The translations under genes and the position numbers were made by a program. The notes below the pieces were generated by a model that was given only the letters and a program-made list of their open reading frames with translations, searched no databases and was not told where the DNA came from. Shown here piece by piece: positions 22,412-29,970 of a DNA stretch of 30,186 nt. How positions within the stretch are numbered: the stretch's first letter is position 1; every line of letters starts with the position of its first letter. This DNA comes from Bdellovibrionales bacterium (lineage in GTDB: Bacteria > Bdellovibrionota > UBA1018 > CAIMNF01), in assembly GCA_947457605.1 (NCBI GenBank), contig CANGWP010000004.1, positions 1 to 30,186 on the forward strand, written 5' to 3'.

Positions 22412-23060
22412 CCGGCACTCGCCGGAGCATCCGTTCCGTTTTTCCGATTTGCTCAAGCTTCAAGATGAAGTGCTGGAATCCCTGCGTCCGAACCGTGGGA
22501 GCGCGATCTTGTTTGCCGAGCTCGCTCCCACGCTGACCCTTGGCGCGCGCCAGATTCATCTGGGTGATGAGCGTACGGCCTACCTGAGAACGCTTCCGAT
22601 CGAGGTGGTGGCAGGCGAGCGCGGTGGAAACGAGACTTGGCATGGCCCGGGCCAGTGGGTGGGCTTTGTGCTGACTCCGCTGCTTGAGTTTGCCGGCCAT
22701 GAGCGCGGAGTTCGAGTCGCCGTCATGAAAATGTTGGCGCTGCTGGAACCGGTGGCAAGGATTTATCTTCCGGAGGCTGCGATCGAGGACGGGGCCCGCC
22801 TTGGGATTTGGTCTCCCCGCGGAAAGGTCGCGTCGATTGGAATCAAGATCCGGGATGGCTATACGAGCAGCGGTTTTGCCATCAATTGCGTTCCAAATCC
22901 CGCTGCTTTTTTGGGAATTGACCCCTGTGGAATCGCGAGCGCCAGGCCGGACTTCCTGTTTTCGGATTCGGTTTCGCCGGAAAAATGGGAGCAGGAGTTT
23001 TTAAGAATTCCAAATCTGATTCAGGAGTCGTTTGAAAAAAACGCAAACGCACGCATTTAA
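22392..23060 (+). CDS. lipB: Lipoyl(octanoyl) transferase
   Basis: Transfers octanoate from acyl carrier protein to lipoyl domains, first step of protein lipoylation. 222 aa with APTLTLGARQ, GERGGNETWHGPGQWVGF (about 75-92), LGIWSPRGKVASIGIKI with the catalytic Lys145, and GFAINCVPNPAAFLGIDPCG with the catalytic Cys179. The usual RGG-x-x-T-x-HGPGQ is written RGGNETWHGPGQ. The start overlaps the lipoprotein gene by 20 bp, so it depends on upstream translation. lipA is not in the window. Confidence 0.93.
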   Translation: MWSVYIDRHSPEHPFRFSDLLKLQDEVLESLRPNRGSAILFAELAPTLTLGARQIHLGDERTAYLRTLPIEVVAGERGGNETWHGPGQWVGFVLTPLLEFAGHERGVRVAVMKMLALLEPVARIYLPEAAIEDGARLGIWSPRGKVASIGIKIRDGYTSSGFAINCVPNPAAFLGIDPCGIASARPDFLFSDSVSPEKWEQEFLRIPNLIQESFEKNANARI

Positions 23061-23084
23061 CGGTTCATTTTTTTAAATGAATAT

Positions 23085-23093
23085 TGTTAAAAT
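23085..23093 (+). promoter_or_regulatory. Possible extended -10 for the small membrane-protein gene
   Basis: TGT immediately before TAAAAT (23088-23093). No good -35 is visible. A small inverted repeat (TTCATTT/AAATGAA) lies just upstream at 23064-23081. Confidence 0.25.
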
Positions 23094-23117
23094 CTTTTTT
23101 TAAGGAGTGTGACCCTG

Positions 23118-23348
23118 ATGTCAAAACAAGTTGAACCGAAAATTCGAAAGCAGTCCCTCAGAATTCCCGGGTATGGTCAGGGGATCTGGTGGCTCATGGC
23201 TGCGTCGGCTTTGGTTCTCTTCGCTCTCTTTGCCCTGGAGTCCAACCGGGCCATCTCCGGGGGCTTCGGACTTATCCCTCAAGTAGAGGTCGAGCGCATT
23301 CCTGCGGAAGAGGCTCGGAGTCTCGGGATCTCACCGAAACGCCGCTAA
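23118..23348 (+). CDS. Small single-pass membrane protein
   Basis: 76 aa with a basic N-terminal tail (VEPKIRKQSLRIPG), one membrane helix (IWWLMAASALVLFALFAL) and a short C-terminal segment with an acidic part (VEVERIPAEEARSLGI). It is likely inserted with the N-terminus in the cytoplasm. AAGGAG about 10 nt before ATG 23118 supports this start; an in-frame GTG at 23109 would be too close. I do not recognise the family. The stop codon TAA forms the first bases of the second mobile-element copy. Confidence 0.7.
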   Translation: MSKQVEPKIRKQSLRIPGYGQGIWWLMAASALVLFALFALESNRAISGGFGLIPQVEVERIPAEEARSLGISPKRR

Positions 23349-23537
23349 CTGGCCCCTTTGAATGGGCATGCGTCGACTCTTTGCTGTTTTTTAACTCATG
23401 ATATCAATTACTTGCGGTTAAATGTTCTGCTAATTTTTGGAATTTCCAACTTTCTTGAAGGCGCAATCTTAAATAAATGATTTTATTGGCTAAAATTTTA
23501 CACGGCCGATTCCGTGCCCATTCAGGAATGCCAGTAA
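23347..23537. mobile_element. Short inverted-repeat element, copy B (MITE-like)
   Basis: 191 bp bounded by inverted repeats at 23347-23371 (TAACTGGC, CCCTTTGAATGGGCATG) and 23513-23536 (CGTGCCCATTCA, GGAATGCCAGTA), matching the ends of copy A. The interior is very AT-rich and has no coding frame. Its left end overlaps the stop codon of the small membrane-protein gene, and copy A also begins within 8 bp of a stop codon. The rest of the 282 bp gap is the promoter and leader of the next gene. Confidence 0.6.
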
Positions 23538-23576
23538 AAAGGGGCTAAACTTTCTCAAATTAATACCCGATAATAA

Positions 23577-23585
23577 TGGTAAGAT
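23577..23585 (+). promoter_or_regulatory. Extended -10 upstream of the metzincin gene
   Basis: TGG immediately precedes TAAGAT (23580-23585). No convincing -35 is visible. A leader of ~45 nt follows with GAGAGG 6 nt before ATG 23631. Confidence 0.4.
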
Positions 23586-23630
23586 ATAAGAAGAGACTTT
23601 CTCTTCCAATGGAAATCGTGGAGAGGGCGA

Positions 23631-24395
23631 ATGTACCATTTCAGGGGCTCATATCTTTCAGAGCAGATCCAAAAGGGACTATTGATCCTTCTTGTCGCTT
23701 TGAATTCGTCCTGCGGGAAGGAGGGCCAATCCGTCACCAAGGAGTGCTTGATCCCATCCGATCAAACGGGGACGATTACGGGCCATTGGAAGGCAAAGCC
23801 TGTCCCGGTTGCCGTAATCGCAAATGACTTCTCGAGCGCTGAAGTATCGGCGATCTCAGCGGCCATTGGCTCTTGGAATGCTTTTTTTCAGGCATCCAAA
23901 GGCTTTAAGCTTTATCTGACGAACTCCATGCCTGCCGGGACCCAAACCTTCACGAGCGCCACCATCTGTGGGCAAAATCTGGTTTCTGCCAATGGGTTTA
24001 CGGCGCCCATCCTGATTCAAAAAACGCGCTCGGGCTGGCCAGCAAATTGGAGTTCCGCGATGGCGTTGACCAGCACTTGTCCGGTTGCGGTTTCAGGCTC
24101 CACCTATCGCGCCTTCATTTCAGGGGTGATGCAGATCAATTTCCAGAACTTTTTCAACTCCGGTCAACCGATTCCGGATCTTCAAAGTGTAGTCACCCAC
24201 GAACTTGGGCATTTGCTTGGGCTTGATCACTCCTGCTCGGGAAGCTCCTCAAGCGGAATCCCGAGTTGTTCTCGCGCAGATCCGGATTATGTGGACGCCC
24301 TCATGTATCCGGCTCTCGGGTTTGACGGCAAGCAAGGGCGGATCAGTCGATCGATCCGCACCAATGACCAGCAACGCGCAAATTGCCTTTATTAG
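23631..24395 (+). CDS. Metzincin-type zinc metalloprotease lipoprotein
   Basis: 254 aa exported protein. The N-terminus has a hydrophobic core ending in a lipobox-like LNSSC (Cys28). The zinc site is HELGHLLGLDH (190-200), the extended HExxHxxGxxH motif of metzincins, followed by a candidate Met-turn in DALMYPALG (about 222-230). The region between about 60 and 180 (VPVAVIANDFSSAEVSAISA, IGSWNAFFQASKGFKLYL) has the layout of an M10/matrixin-like N-terminal subdomain. Extra Cys around the active site (DHSCSGSSSSGIPSC) suggest a disulfide. The substrate is unknown; secreted proteases of this kind are common in predatory and saprophytic bacteria. valS follows 22 bp after the stop. Confidence 0.88.
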   Translation: MYHFRGSYLSEQIQKGLLILLVALNSSCGKEGQSVTKECLIPSDQTGTITGHWKAKPVPVAVIANDFSSAEVSAISAAIGSWNAFFQASKGFKLYLTNSMPAGTQTFTSATICGQNLVSANGFTAPILIQKTRSGWPANWSSAMALTSTCPVAVSGSTYRAFISGVMQINFQNFFNSGQPIPDLQSVVTHELGHLLGLDHSCSGSSSSGIPSCSRADPDYVDALMYPALGFDGKQGRISRSIRTNDQQRANCLY

Positions 24396-24411
24396 GGCCT
24401 GATGCTAGCGT
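24383..24411 (+). promoter_or_regulatory. Promoter of valS, leaderless type
   Basis: TTGCCT (24383-24388), exactly 17 bp, TAGCGT (24406-24411) preceded by TGC (extended -10). Only 6 nt (TCTGGC) lead to ATG 24418. No ribosome-binding site. The -35 lies inside the 3' end of the protease gene. Confidence 0.6.
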
Positions 24412-24417
24412 TCTGGC

Positions 24418-27081
24418 ATGGCGAACACCTGTAAAACATTCAAAAAAGTTGATGGCATTGACTTTGCCGCTCTTCCCAAAAATCTTGAGTTTCCAAAAGT
24501 CGAGGCAGTGCTTCAGGAGCGTTGGGGAGTGGAGGGGACCTATCGGTTCCAAGAGAATGACCCGCGGCCCGTGTTCGCGGTCGACACTCCTCCTCCGACC
24601 GTTTCCGGCTCTCTCCATGTGGGGCACATTTTCAGTTACACCCAAACCGACATTCTGGCCCGCTATCAACGGATGAAGGGAAAGAATGTTTTTTACCCGA
24701 TGGGCTGGGATGACAACGGACTCCCGACCGAGCGCAGGGTGCAGAACTTTTTTCACATCCGCTGTGAGGCGAACGAACCGTATGTGGCGGGTCTGGATTT
24801 GCCGCCCATTCTGTCGACCATGACTGAAAAAGAGCTTGAGTCAAAGAAGCTTCCGCAGCGGAATCTTTCGCGCAAAAACTTCATCGAGCATTGCCACAAG
24901 CTCACTCATGAGGATGAAAAGCTTTTCAAAAAACTCTGGAGCCACATCGGACTTTCGGTGGATTGGAGCCTCGAGTACGCGACCATTGATGATCATTCAC
25001 GCAAGATCGCGCAGTTGAGCTTTCTTGATCTCCATTCCAAAAAGGAGCTTTATCAGGTCGAGGCGCCAACCCTGTGGGACACTGATTTTCAGACTGCGGT
25101 CGCGCAGGCAGAGCTTGAGGATCGCGAGATCCCGGGTGCCTTTCACGACATCGAGTTTCAGGTGGAGGGCGGTGGAAGCTTTACGATTGCCACGACCCGG
25201 CCCGAGCTTCTTCCCGCGTGCGTGGGTATCACGACCCACCCGACCGATGAGCGATACAAGAAGTTCATTGGAAAGCGTGCGGTGAGTCCGCTGTTTGGGA
25301 TTTCGGTTCCGATCTTCGGGAGCGAGCTTGTGAATCCTGAAAAGGGGACCGGGATTCTGATGGTTTGCACCTTCGGGGATCAAACCGATGTGCAGTGGTG
25401 GCGCGAACAAAAACTCCCGCTTCGTCAAATCATAGGGCGGGATGGCAGACTTCAGGCCTTGAATTTCGGGTCCTCGCAGTTTCCCTCAGGCAATCCCGAA
25501 GTCGCCGCATCCCACTATCAGGCAATTGCCGGAAAAACCGTAAAGCAGGCGCAAAAAGCAATTGTGGAAATCCTGCAGGCAAACGGGTTTTTGAAAAACC
25601 CGCCAAAGCCTATCCAGCACGCCGTGAAGTTTTATGAAAAGGGCGATCGTCCGGTCGAGATTCTGACCACCCGTCAGTGGTTCGTGAGGCTTGTGGATAA
25701 AAAAGAAAAGATCATCGAGTACGGCTCGAAGATCCAGTGGCATCCGGAGTTCATGTACTCGCGCTTTAAGAACTGGACCGAGAATCTCAGCATCGATTGG
25801 TGCATCAGTCGCCAGCGGTTTTTCGGGGTCAGCATTCCGGTGTGGTACGCGGTCGATCAAAATGGTGTGATCGATCACACCCGTCCGATTCTTCCTGCAA
25901 AAGAAAGTCTCCCGGTGGATCCGATGTCGGATGTGCCCGCAGGTTACACCGAGTCCCAGCGCGGAAAGCCCGGAGGATTTATCGGAGAGTCAGACGTGTT
26001 CGATACCTGGTTCACCTCTTCGCTTACGCCGCAGCTTGGCTCGCACTGGGAAGTGAATCCCGCGCGTCACCGAAAACTTTTTCCGATGGACGTCCGGCCG
26101 CAGTCCCACGAGATCATCCGCACATGGGCCTTTTATACTATCGCAAAAGCGATGCTTCATGAGGAGAAAATCCCTTGGAAGCACATCGTGATTTCGGGAT
26201 GGGTGCTGGATCCGGATCGAAAGAAAATGTCGAAGTCGAAAGGTAATGTCGTGACTCCATCCCAGTTCCTGGAGGAGCATGGAGCGGATGCGGTCCGGTA
26301 TTGGGCGGGCCTTGCCCGTTATGGCGTCGACACCGCCTTTGATCCCGGCATCATGAAGATCGGTCGAAGGCTTGCGATGAAGCTTTTCAATGCGGGAAAA
26401 TTCGTGCTCTCTCAGGGTGCCGTCGAGGGGGGCGTTTCAGAGCCTCTTGATCTCGCATTTTTGGCAAAACTCAGAAAACAGGTGCTGGATGCAAACCGTG
26501 CATTTGAGGACTTCGAGCCTGCGCAGGCGCTCATGGAAACCGAGAGATTCTTTTGGTCGCATTTCACGGATTCGTACCTTGAGCTGGTGAAGGGCAGGAC
26601 CTGGGGCGAGAAGACTGCGCCAGAGGAGCTGCGAGCGAAGGCGTCCGCCGTGCATGCTCTGAGGCTTGGCCTGAAAACTTTTCTTAAGATTTTTGCGCCG
26701 TTCCTTCCGTACACCACCGAAGAAGTCTGGAGTTATGGATTCCAGAATGAGTCAAAGAGCATTCATCATGCGTCCTATCCTGAGGCTGCTGACTTTGACG
26801 GAATTCCAGTAGGCGACCCTGGAGTGTTTGATGCTGCCATGGCAGCCCAAAGCGTGATCAATCAGCAGAAGACCGTCTCCAAGGTGTCGATCGCAAGACC
26901 CGTGGTCAAGGTTGCGCTCAAGGCGCATCCAAAAACGATCGAGGCCTTTTTGCCTGCTTCGCGCGATGTGATGTCGGCATCCAAGGTCGAGCACATCGAT
27001 TGGATCCGGGACGAGGCGCTTGCTGCAAACGAGTTCCGGGTGGAGTCGATTGAATATGGGCCGGAACCCCTAAAGAGCTAG
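24418..27081 (+). CDS. valS: Valyl-tRNA synthetase, type 2
   Basis: Class I synthetase charging tRNA-Val, 887 aa. The HIGH motif is HVGH within PPPTVSGSLHVGHIFSYTQT, the KMSKS motif is KKMSKSKGNVVTP, and the editing (CP1) domain is present (TIATTRPELLPACVGI). The tract GWDDNGLPTERRVQ belongs to the type 2 ValRS group (archaeal, rickettsial, some actinobacterial) rather than the common bacterial type (PPPNVTGSLHMGH, GTDHAGIATQ). DVFDTWFTSSLTPQ is the valine-specific region, and the C-terminal anticodon-binding domain follows. The C-terminus ends soon after it, without a long coiled coil. It ends 10 bp before the second structured repeat. Confidence 0.95.
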   Translation: MANTCKTFKKVDGIDFAALPKNLEFPKVEAVLQERWGVEGTYRFQENDPRPVFAVDTPPPTVSGSLHVGHIFSYTQTDILARYQRMKGKNVFYPMGWDDNGLPTERRVQNFFHIRCEANEPYVAGLDLPPILSTMTEKELESKKLPQRNLSRKNFIEHCHKLTHEDEKLFKKLWSHIGLSVDWSLEYATIDDHSRKIAQLSFLDLHSKKELYQVEAPTLWDTDFQTAVAQAELEDREIPGAFHDIEFQVEGGGSFTIATTRPELLPACVGITTHPTDERYKKFIGKRAVSPLFGISVPIFGSELVNPEKGTGILMVCTFGDQTDVQWWREQKLPLRQIIGRDGRLQALNFGSSQFPSGNPEVAASHYQAIAGKTVKQAQKAIVEILQANGFLKNPPKPIQHAVKFYEKGDRPVEILTTRQWFVRLVDKKEKIIEYGSKIQWHPEFMYSRFKNWTENLSIDWCISRQRFFGVSIPVWYAVDQNGVIDHTRPILPAKESLPVDPMSDVPAGYTESQRGKPGGFIGESDVFDTWFTSSLTPQLGSHWEVNPARHRKLFPMDVRPQSHEIIRTWAFYTIAKAMLHEEKIPWKHIVISGWVLDPDRKKMSKSKGNVVTPSQFLEEHGADAVRYWAGLARYGVDTAFDPGIMKIGRRLAMKLFNAGKFVLSQGAVEGGVSEPLDLAFLAKLRKQVLDANRAFEDFEPAQALMETERFFWSHFTDSYLELVKGRTWGEKTAPEELRAKASAVHALRLGLKTFLKIFAPFLPYTTEEVWSYGFQNESKSIHHASYPEAADFDGIPVGDPGVFDAAMAAQSVINQQKTVSKVSIARPVVKVALKAHPKTIEAFLPASRDVMSASKVEHIDWIRDEALAANEFRVESIEYGPEPLKS

Positions 27082-27090
27082 ACGCCCAGG

Positions 27091-27195
27091 CTGTCTTTTG
27101 GGATTGATTTTTTTCCTCCGAGCCGCATCACGCGGCCTCGCTTTCGCGCATCCTGCGCTCGCGAGAGTCGGCAAAATACCAATCCCAAAAGACAG
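27091..27195. repeat. Structured palindromic repeat, copy 2
   Basis: Outer arms 27091-27114 and 27173-27195 are complementary apart from about two positions near the inner end. The core contains a GCCGC/GCGGC hairpin (27122-27136) and GCGCA-TCC-TGCGC (27146-27158), then TCGCGAGAGTCGGC. The core matches copy 1 at 14226-14284, but the arm sequence and the second hairpin stem differ while remaining self-complementary. It sits between valS and the convergent rimI gene; there is no separate terminator here. Confidence 0.75.
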
Positions 27196-27243
27196 ACCAT
27201 GCGTCGGATCTTTACGCTTCTACGCGATTCATCTTCCATTCAT

Positions 27244-27726
27244 TCACTGAAGAATTGCCGGAATGTCGCTTGTCTTTAATTCCATGACGATTGCGGATTC
27301 GCCGTCGGAGTAAAACCCTTTGCGCTCATGAGTGCGTTTAAATCCCAGGTGTTCATAGACTCCGATGGCCTGCTGGTTTGAAGCCCTCACTTCGAGAATG
27401 ATCCGGGGGATCTCTTCGCGGACGGTTTCATTGATCATGGTCGAAAGAAGAATCCGGCTGAGTCCCAGGCCTCGCCATTTCGGTGCAACCGCAACATTCA
27501 AAAGAGAGACCCCTTCGGCCTGAAGCCAGTAAACAAGATAGCCCAGCACAATGGAATCCGTTTCGTCATCGGTCAGAACCATCACCCTGGAGTAAGCGGT
27601 GTCCATTTCCTTCTGGAAATGGATCTCGGACCAGGGCTCGGGGTAGCTTTCGCGCTCGATTTCAAGAATGGCGGGGATGTCATCCACGGTTGCGGGTCTT
27701 GGGCTCATTGCATTTGGGCGTTCCAT
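27244..27726 (-). CDS. rimI: RimI-like N-alpha-acetyltransferase
   Basis: GNAT-fold acetyltransferase; RimI acetylates the N-terminus of ribosomal protein S18. In 160 aa: PRPATVDDIPAILEIERESY at the N-terminus, a central VAVAPKWRGLGLSRILL containing the acetyl-CoA loop (R/Q-x-x-G-x-G/A as WRGLGLS), and the C-terminal ILEVRASNQQAIGVYEHLGF and RKGFYSDGESAIVMEL, all typical of RimI. ATG 27726 fits the leaderless promoter; MSPRPA at 27708 is an alternative. It is divergent from the HD gene. TsaB or other t6A genes that often accompany rimI are not present. Confidence 0.88.
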   Translation of the reverse strand: MERPNAMSPRPATVDDIPAILEIERESYPEPWSEIHFQKEMDTAYSRVMVLTDDETDSIVLGYLVYWLQAEGVSLLNVAVAPKWRGLGLSRILLSTMINETVREEIPRIILEVRASNQQAIGVYEHLGFKRTHERKGFYSDGESAIVMELKTSDIPAILQ

Positions 27727-27733
27727 GGGGTCT

Positions 27734-27763
27734 TAGGTACCCCGAGAGCCTGTCCAAATGCAA
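27734..27763 (-). promoter_or_regulatory. Probable promoter of rimI, leaderless type
   Basis: On the minus strand: TTGCAT (27763-27758), 18 bp, TACCTA (27739-27734), then 7 nt to ATG 27726. The -10 lacks the final T and the TGn; it is the weakest of this group. Confidence 0.4.
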
Positions 27764-27817
27764 GGTGCAGGTGCCCTCGATTTGGGCTAAGCTCTGGAGA
27801 GCAGGAGGCGTGGACCA

Positions 27818-29236
27818 GTGAAACGCGGAGTAATTTACGATGTTCTCTATGGGTTTGTTCCAATCACCGAATGGGAAGAGCGGATCATCAATTCTCCTTT
27901 TTTTCAGCGCCTTCGTTGGATCAAGCAGCTGAGCTTTGCGAATTACATCTTTCCTGGCGCCGAACACAATCGCTTCGGGCACACGATCGGGGTGATGCAC
28001 TCCATGGATCAAATGCTTCGGGCTCTGGGACTTGCGGTTCCGGATCACGAGCTGTTTGATGCGAAGGCGACTTCACCCCAGGCCATGCTCCACAAGAGTC
28101 TCAGGATCTCGGCACTCATGCACGACATCGGGACTTTTCCGTTCTCGCACACTGTCGAGTACGCCTACATGAGGCACGGCAACGATGAGCGAAGGCTGCC
28201 AAAACGCGCGAAAAAGCTCTCGAACAACCACGAACACTTGGGCGCCTTCATCATCAAGAACACCCGCTATGAGGGTGGGGTGACCCGGATTCTTGAGGAT
28301 TATGGCTTTGATGTGGCGATGATTTCAAAGATCATCAAAGGCGAGTCTCCCTATGTGATCGCAAATCAGCTCATGCATTCGGACTTGGATGCCGATCGCA
28401 TGGACTACCTGCTTCGAGATTCCTATTATACCGGGATCAAATACGGGCAATTCGACCGCGATTATATTCTGGCCAACCTCACCACCTTTGACATTGGTCG
28501 GGGTCAGGTGGGCTTCGGGGTGCGCGAAAATGCCATGCGCGCGGTGGAGGATTTCCTGATTGCGCGCTTCAACTGGTATTCGCAGGTGGTAAAAAACCAG
28601 CAGTCCTCGAAGTTTGATGTGATCTCAACCCAGATTGCGGAAAAATTTCTCGATGAGGATCTCATTCACCAGTTTCATGACCTTCTTTCCATGATTGAGG
28701 AGCGGGATGAGCGATTCTTTTGGTGGAATGACATTTATTTTCTGAATCGCTGTCAGGAAGTGCGGCACCTGGGCTTGCTGGACGACCGCCATACCAATGA
28801 GCTGATCGAGATGCTGCTCTACCGGAAGGCGCCAAAGACGGTGCATCATCCGGAGTTCGAGCACAGGATCCTTGAGTCGAGCGGCTCTGAAAAAGAGCGC
28901 GAAAAACGGATCAAGCGCATCCGGGCGATTGTCGATGATTTCGAGCACGTGATCGAGGAACATGGAACCGGGGAGGAGTGGATCCTGGCCGACATTCCGG
29001 CAAAGGACATCTCGTTTACGATGTCCAAAGACAAGCTCAACAAAAAGGAACGCAAAGGCCCCCTCTATCTTGAGCTTGAGCCTGTGAAAATCGTGACGAA
29101 GCGCGGAGGACCGAAACTCCTGATCGAGGTAGATAACTCCATCGTGAAGCGCCTTTCGGGCTACATCAATTTTGTCCCCAACGTGTATGCGAATGAGGCC
29201 GCAATCAAGCTCTTTAAAGCGAAAAAGTTGCTTTAG
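27818..29236 (+). CDS. HD-domain phosphohydrolase (dGTPase/SAMHD1-like, COG1078)
   Basis: 472 aa cytosolic metal-dependent phosphohydrolase. The HD site is assembled from HNRFGHTIGVMHS (H50, R52, H55), the paired ALMHDIGTFPFSH (H102, D103) and HSDLDADRMDYLLRDSYYTG (D191-D196). The latter is a hallmark of the COG1078 branch of dNTP triphosphohydrolase-like proteins. Some relatives hydrolyse dGTP or other dNTPs; the substrate here is unknown. The C-terminal third (about 340-472) holds the relatives' less conserved region (KIVTKRGGPKLLIEVDNSI). GTG 27818 is preceded by GGAGG about 9 nt upstream. The queC start lies ~56 bp after the stop. Confidence 0.9.
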   Translation: MKRGVIYDVLYGFVPITEWEERIINSPFFQRLRWIKQLSFANYIFPGAEHNRFGHTIGVMHSMDQMLRALGLAVPDHELFDAKATSPQAMLHKSLRISALMHDIGTFPFSHTVEYAYMRHGNDERRLPKRAKKLSNNHEHLGAFIIKNTRYEGGVTRILEDYGFDVAMISKIIKGESPYVIANQLMHSDLDADRMDYLLRDSYYTGIKYGQFDRDYILANLTTFDIGRGQVGFGVRENAMRAVEDFLIARFNWYSQVVKNQQSSKFDVISTQIAEKFLDEDLIHQFHDLLSMIEERDERFFWWNDIYFLNRCQEVRHLGLLDDRHTNELIEMLLYRKAPKTVHHPEFEHRILESSGSEKEREKRIKRIRAIVDDFEHVIEEHGTGEEWILADIPAKDISFTMSKDKLNKKERKGPLYLELEPVKIVTKRGGPKLLIEVDNSIVKRLSGYINFVPNVYANEAAIKLFKAKKLL

Positions 29237-29273
29237 ATCCGCCTTCATCAAAAGCATTGCGATTGGGGCGATC

Positions 29274-29293
29274 CCGCCTTAAGTTAAAGGCGG
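29274..29293 (+). promoter_or_regulatory. Hairpin covering the queC ribosome-binding region
   Basis: CCGCCTT (29274-29280) pairs with AAGGCGG (29287-29293), 7 bp stem and 6 nt loop. The AAGG of the right arm is the only ribosome-binding-like sequence near the queC start, and the last G is the first base of the GTG. Confidence 0.35.
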
Positions 29294-29970
29294 TGGAACC
29301 ATCCCGATTGAAGTCCCTGGTGCTCTTGTCCGGGGGACTCGACAGCAGCGCTAATCTCGCCTTTGCACGCCATTTCGATGAGCCCGTGCTTGCCCTTACG
29401 ATCGATTACGGGCAGAAAGCCGCCGCGCGCGAGATCAGAAGCTCCATCGCGTTTGCAAACCATTTCAAGATTCCTCATCGGATTCTGGATCTCAAGTGGC
29501 TTGGCGAGCTCGGGGGAAGTGCGCTCACCGCCGGAGGTGTTGGGATTCCCCATCTTTCAGCCTCGGACCTGGATCATCTTCCCACCACGCAAAAAACGGG
29601 TTCAGCAGTCTGGGTGCCGAATCGGAACGGTCTCTTCATCAATGTTGCGGCAGCGATCGCGGAGAGCAAAGGAATTCAACAAGTCGTAGTGGGGTTCAAC
29701 AAGGAAGAGGCCGCGACCTTTCCGGACAATTCTTCGCAGTTCCTGGGGGTCTCAACCCTTGCGCTCAAATACTCGACCCGTAATGGAGTAAAGGTGGTTT
29801 CCTACACCGAGATGATGAACAAGGTGGAGATCGTGGAGGCCCTGAAAAACCTTCCTGAGCCTTTTCCTTTCGAGCATGTGTGGTCCTGTTATGCGGGTGG
29901 TGAAACCGCCTGCGGAGTGTGCGAATCCTGCAAACGCTTTGAGCGCGCAAAGAAGGGGGGATCGGCATGA
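29293..29970 (+). CDS. queC: 7-cyano-7-deazaguanine synthase
   Basis: Converts 7-carboxy-7-deazaguanine to preQ0 with ammonia and ATP in queuosine biosynthesis. The ATP-pyrophosphatase loop is VLLSGGLDSSANLA near the N-terminus, followed by LTIDYGQKAAAREI. The substrate region is SAVWVPNRNGLFINVAAAIA and VVVGFNKEEAATFPDNSSQF, and the C-terminal zinc-binding cysteines are in HVWSCYAGGETACGVCESC. The start is uncertain: GTG 29293, TTG 29308 and TTG 29257 are possible; QueC proteins begin only a few residues before the SGG loop, so 29293 or 29308 fits best. It overlaps the DUF366 gene by 4 bp (ATGA). Confidence 0.93.
   Translation: MEPSRLKSLVLLSGGLDSSANLAFARHFDEPVLALTIDYGQKAAAREIRSSIAFANHFKIPHRILDLKWLGELGGSALTAGGVGIPHLSASDLDHLPTTQKTGSAVWVPNRNGLFINVAAAIAESKGIQQVVVGFNKEEAATFPDNSSQFLGVSTLALKYSTRNGVKVVSYTEMMNKVEIVEALKNLPEPFPFEHVWSCYAGGETACGVCESCKRFERAKKGGSA

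Noticed and set aside
23347..23537. Integron attC site
   Set aside because: The TAAC start right after a stop codon is suggestive, but the right end lacks the GTTRRRY core and no integrase or cassette array is present.
29237..29292. preQ1 riboswitch before queC
   Set aside because: Only a simple hairpin is visible; the A-rich tail and pseudoknot elements of preQ1-I are absent and no preQ1-II or III pattern was recognised.
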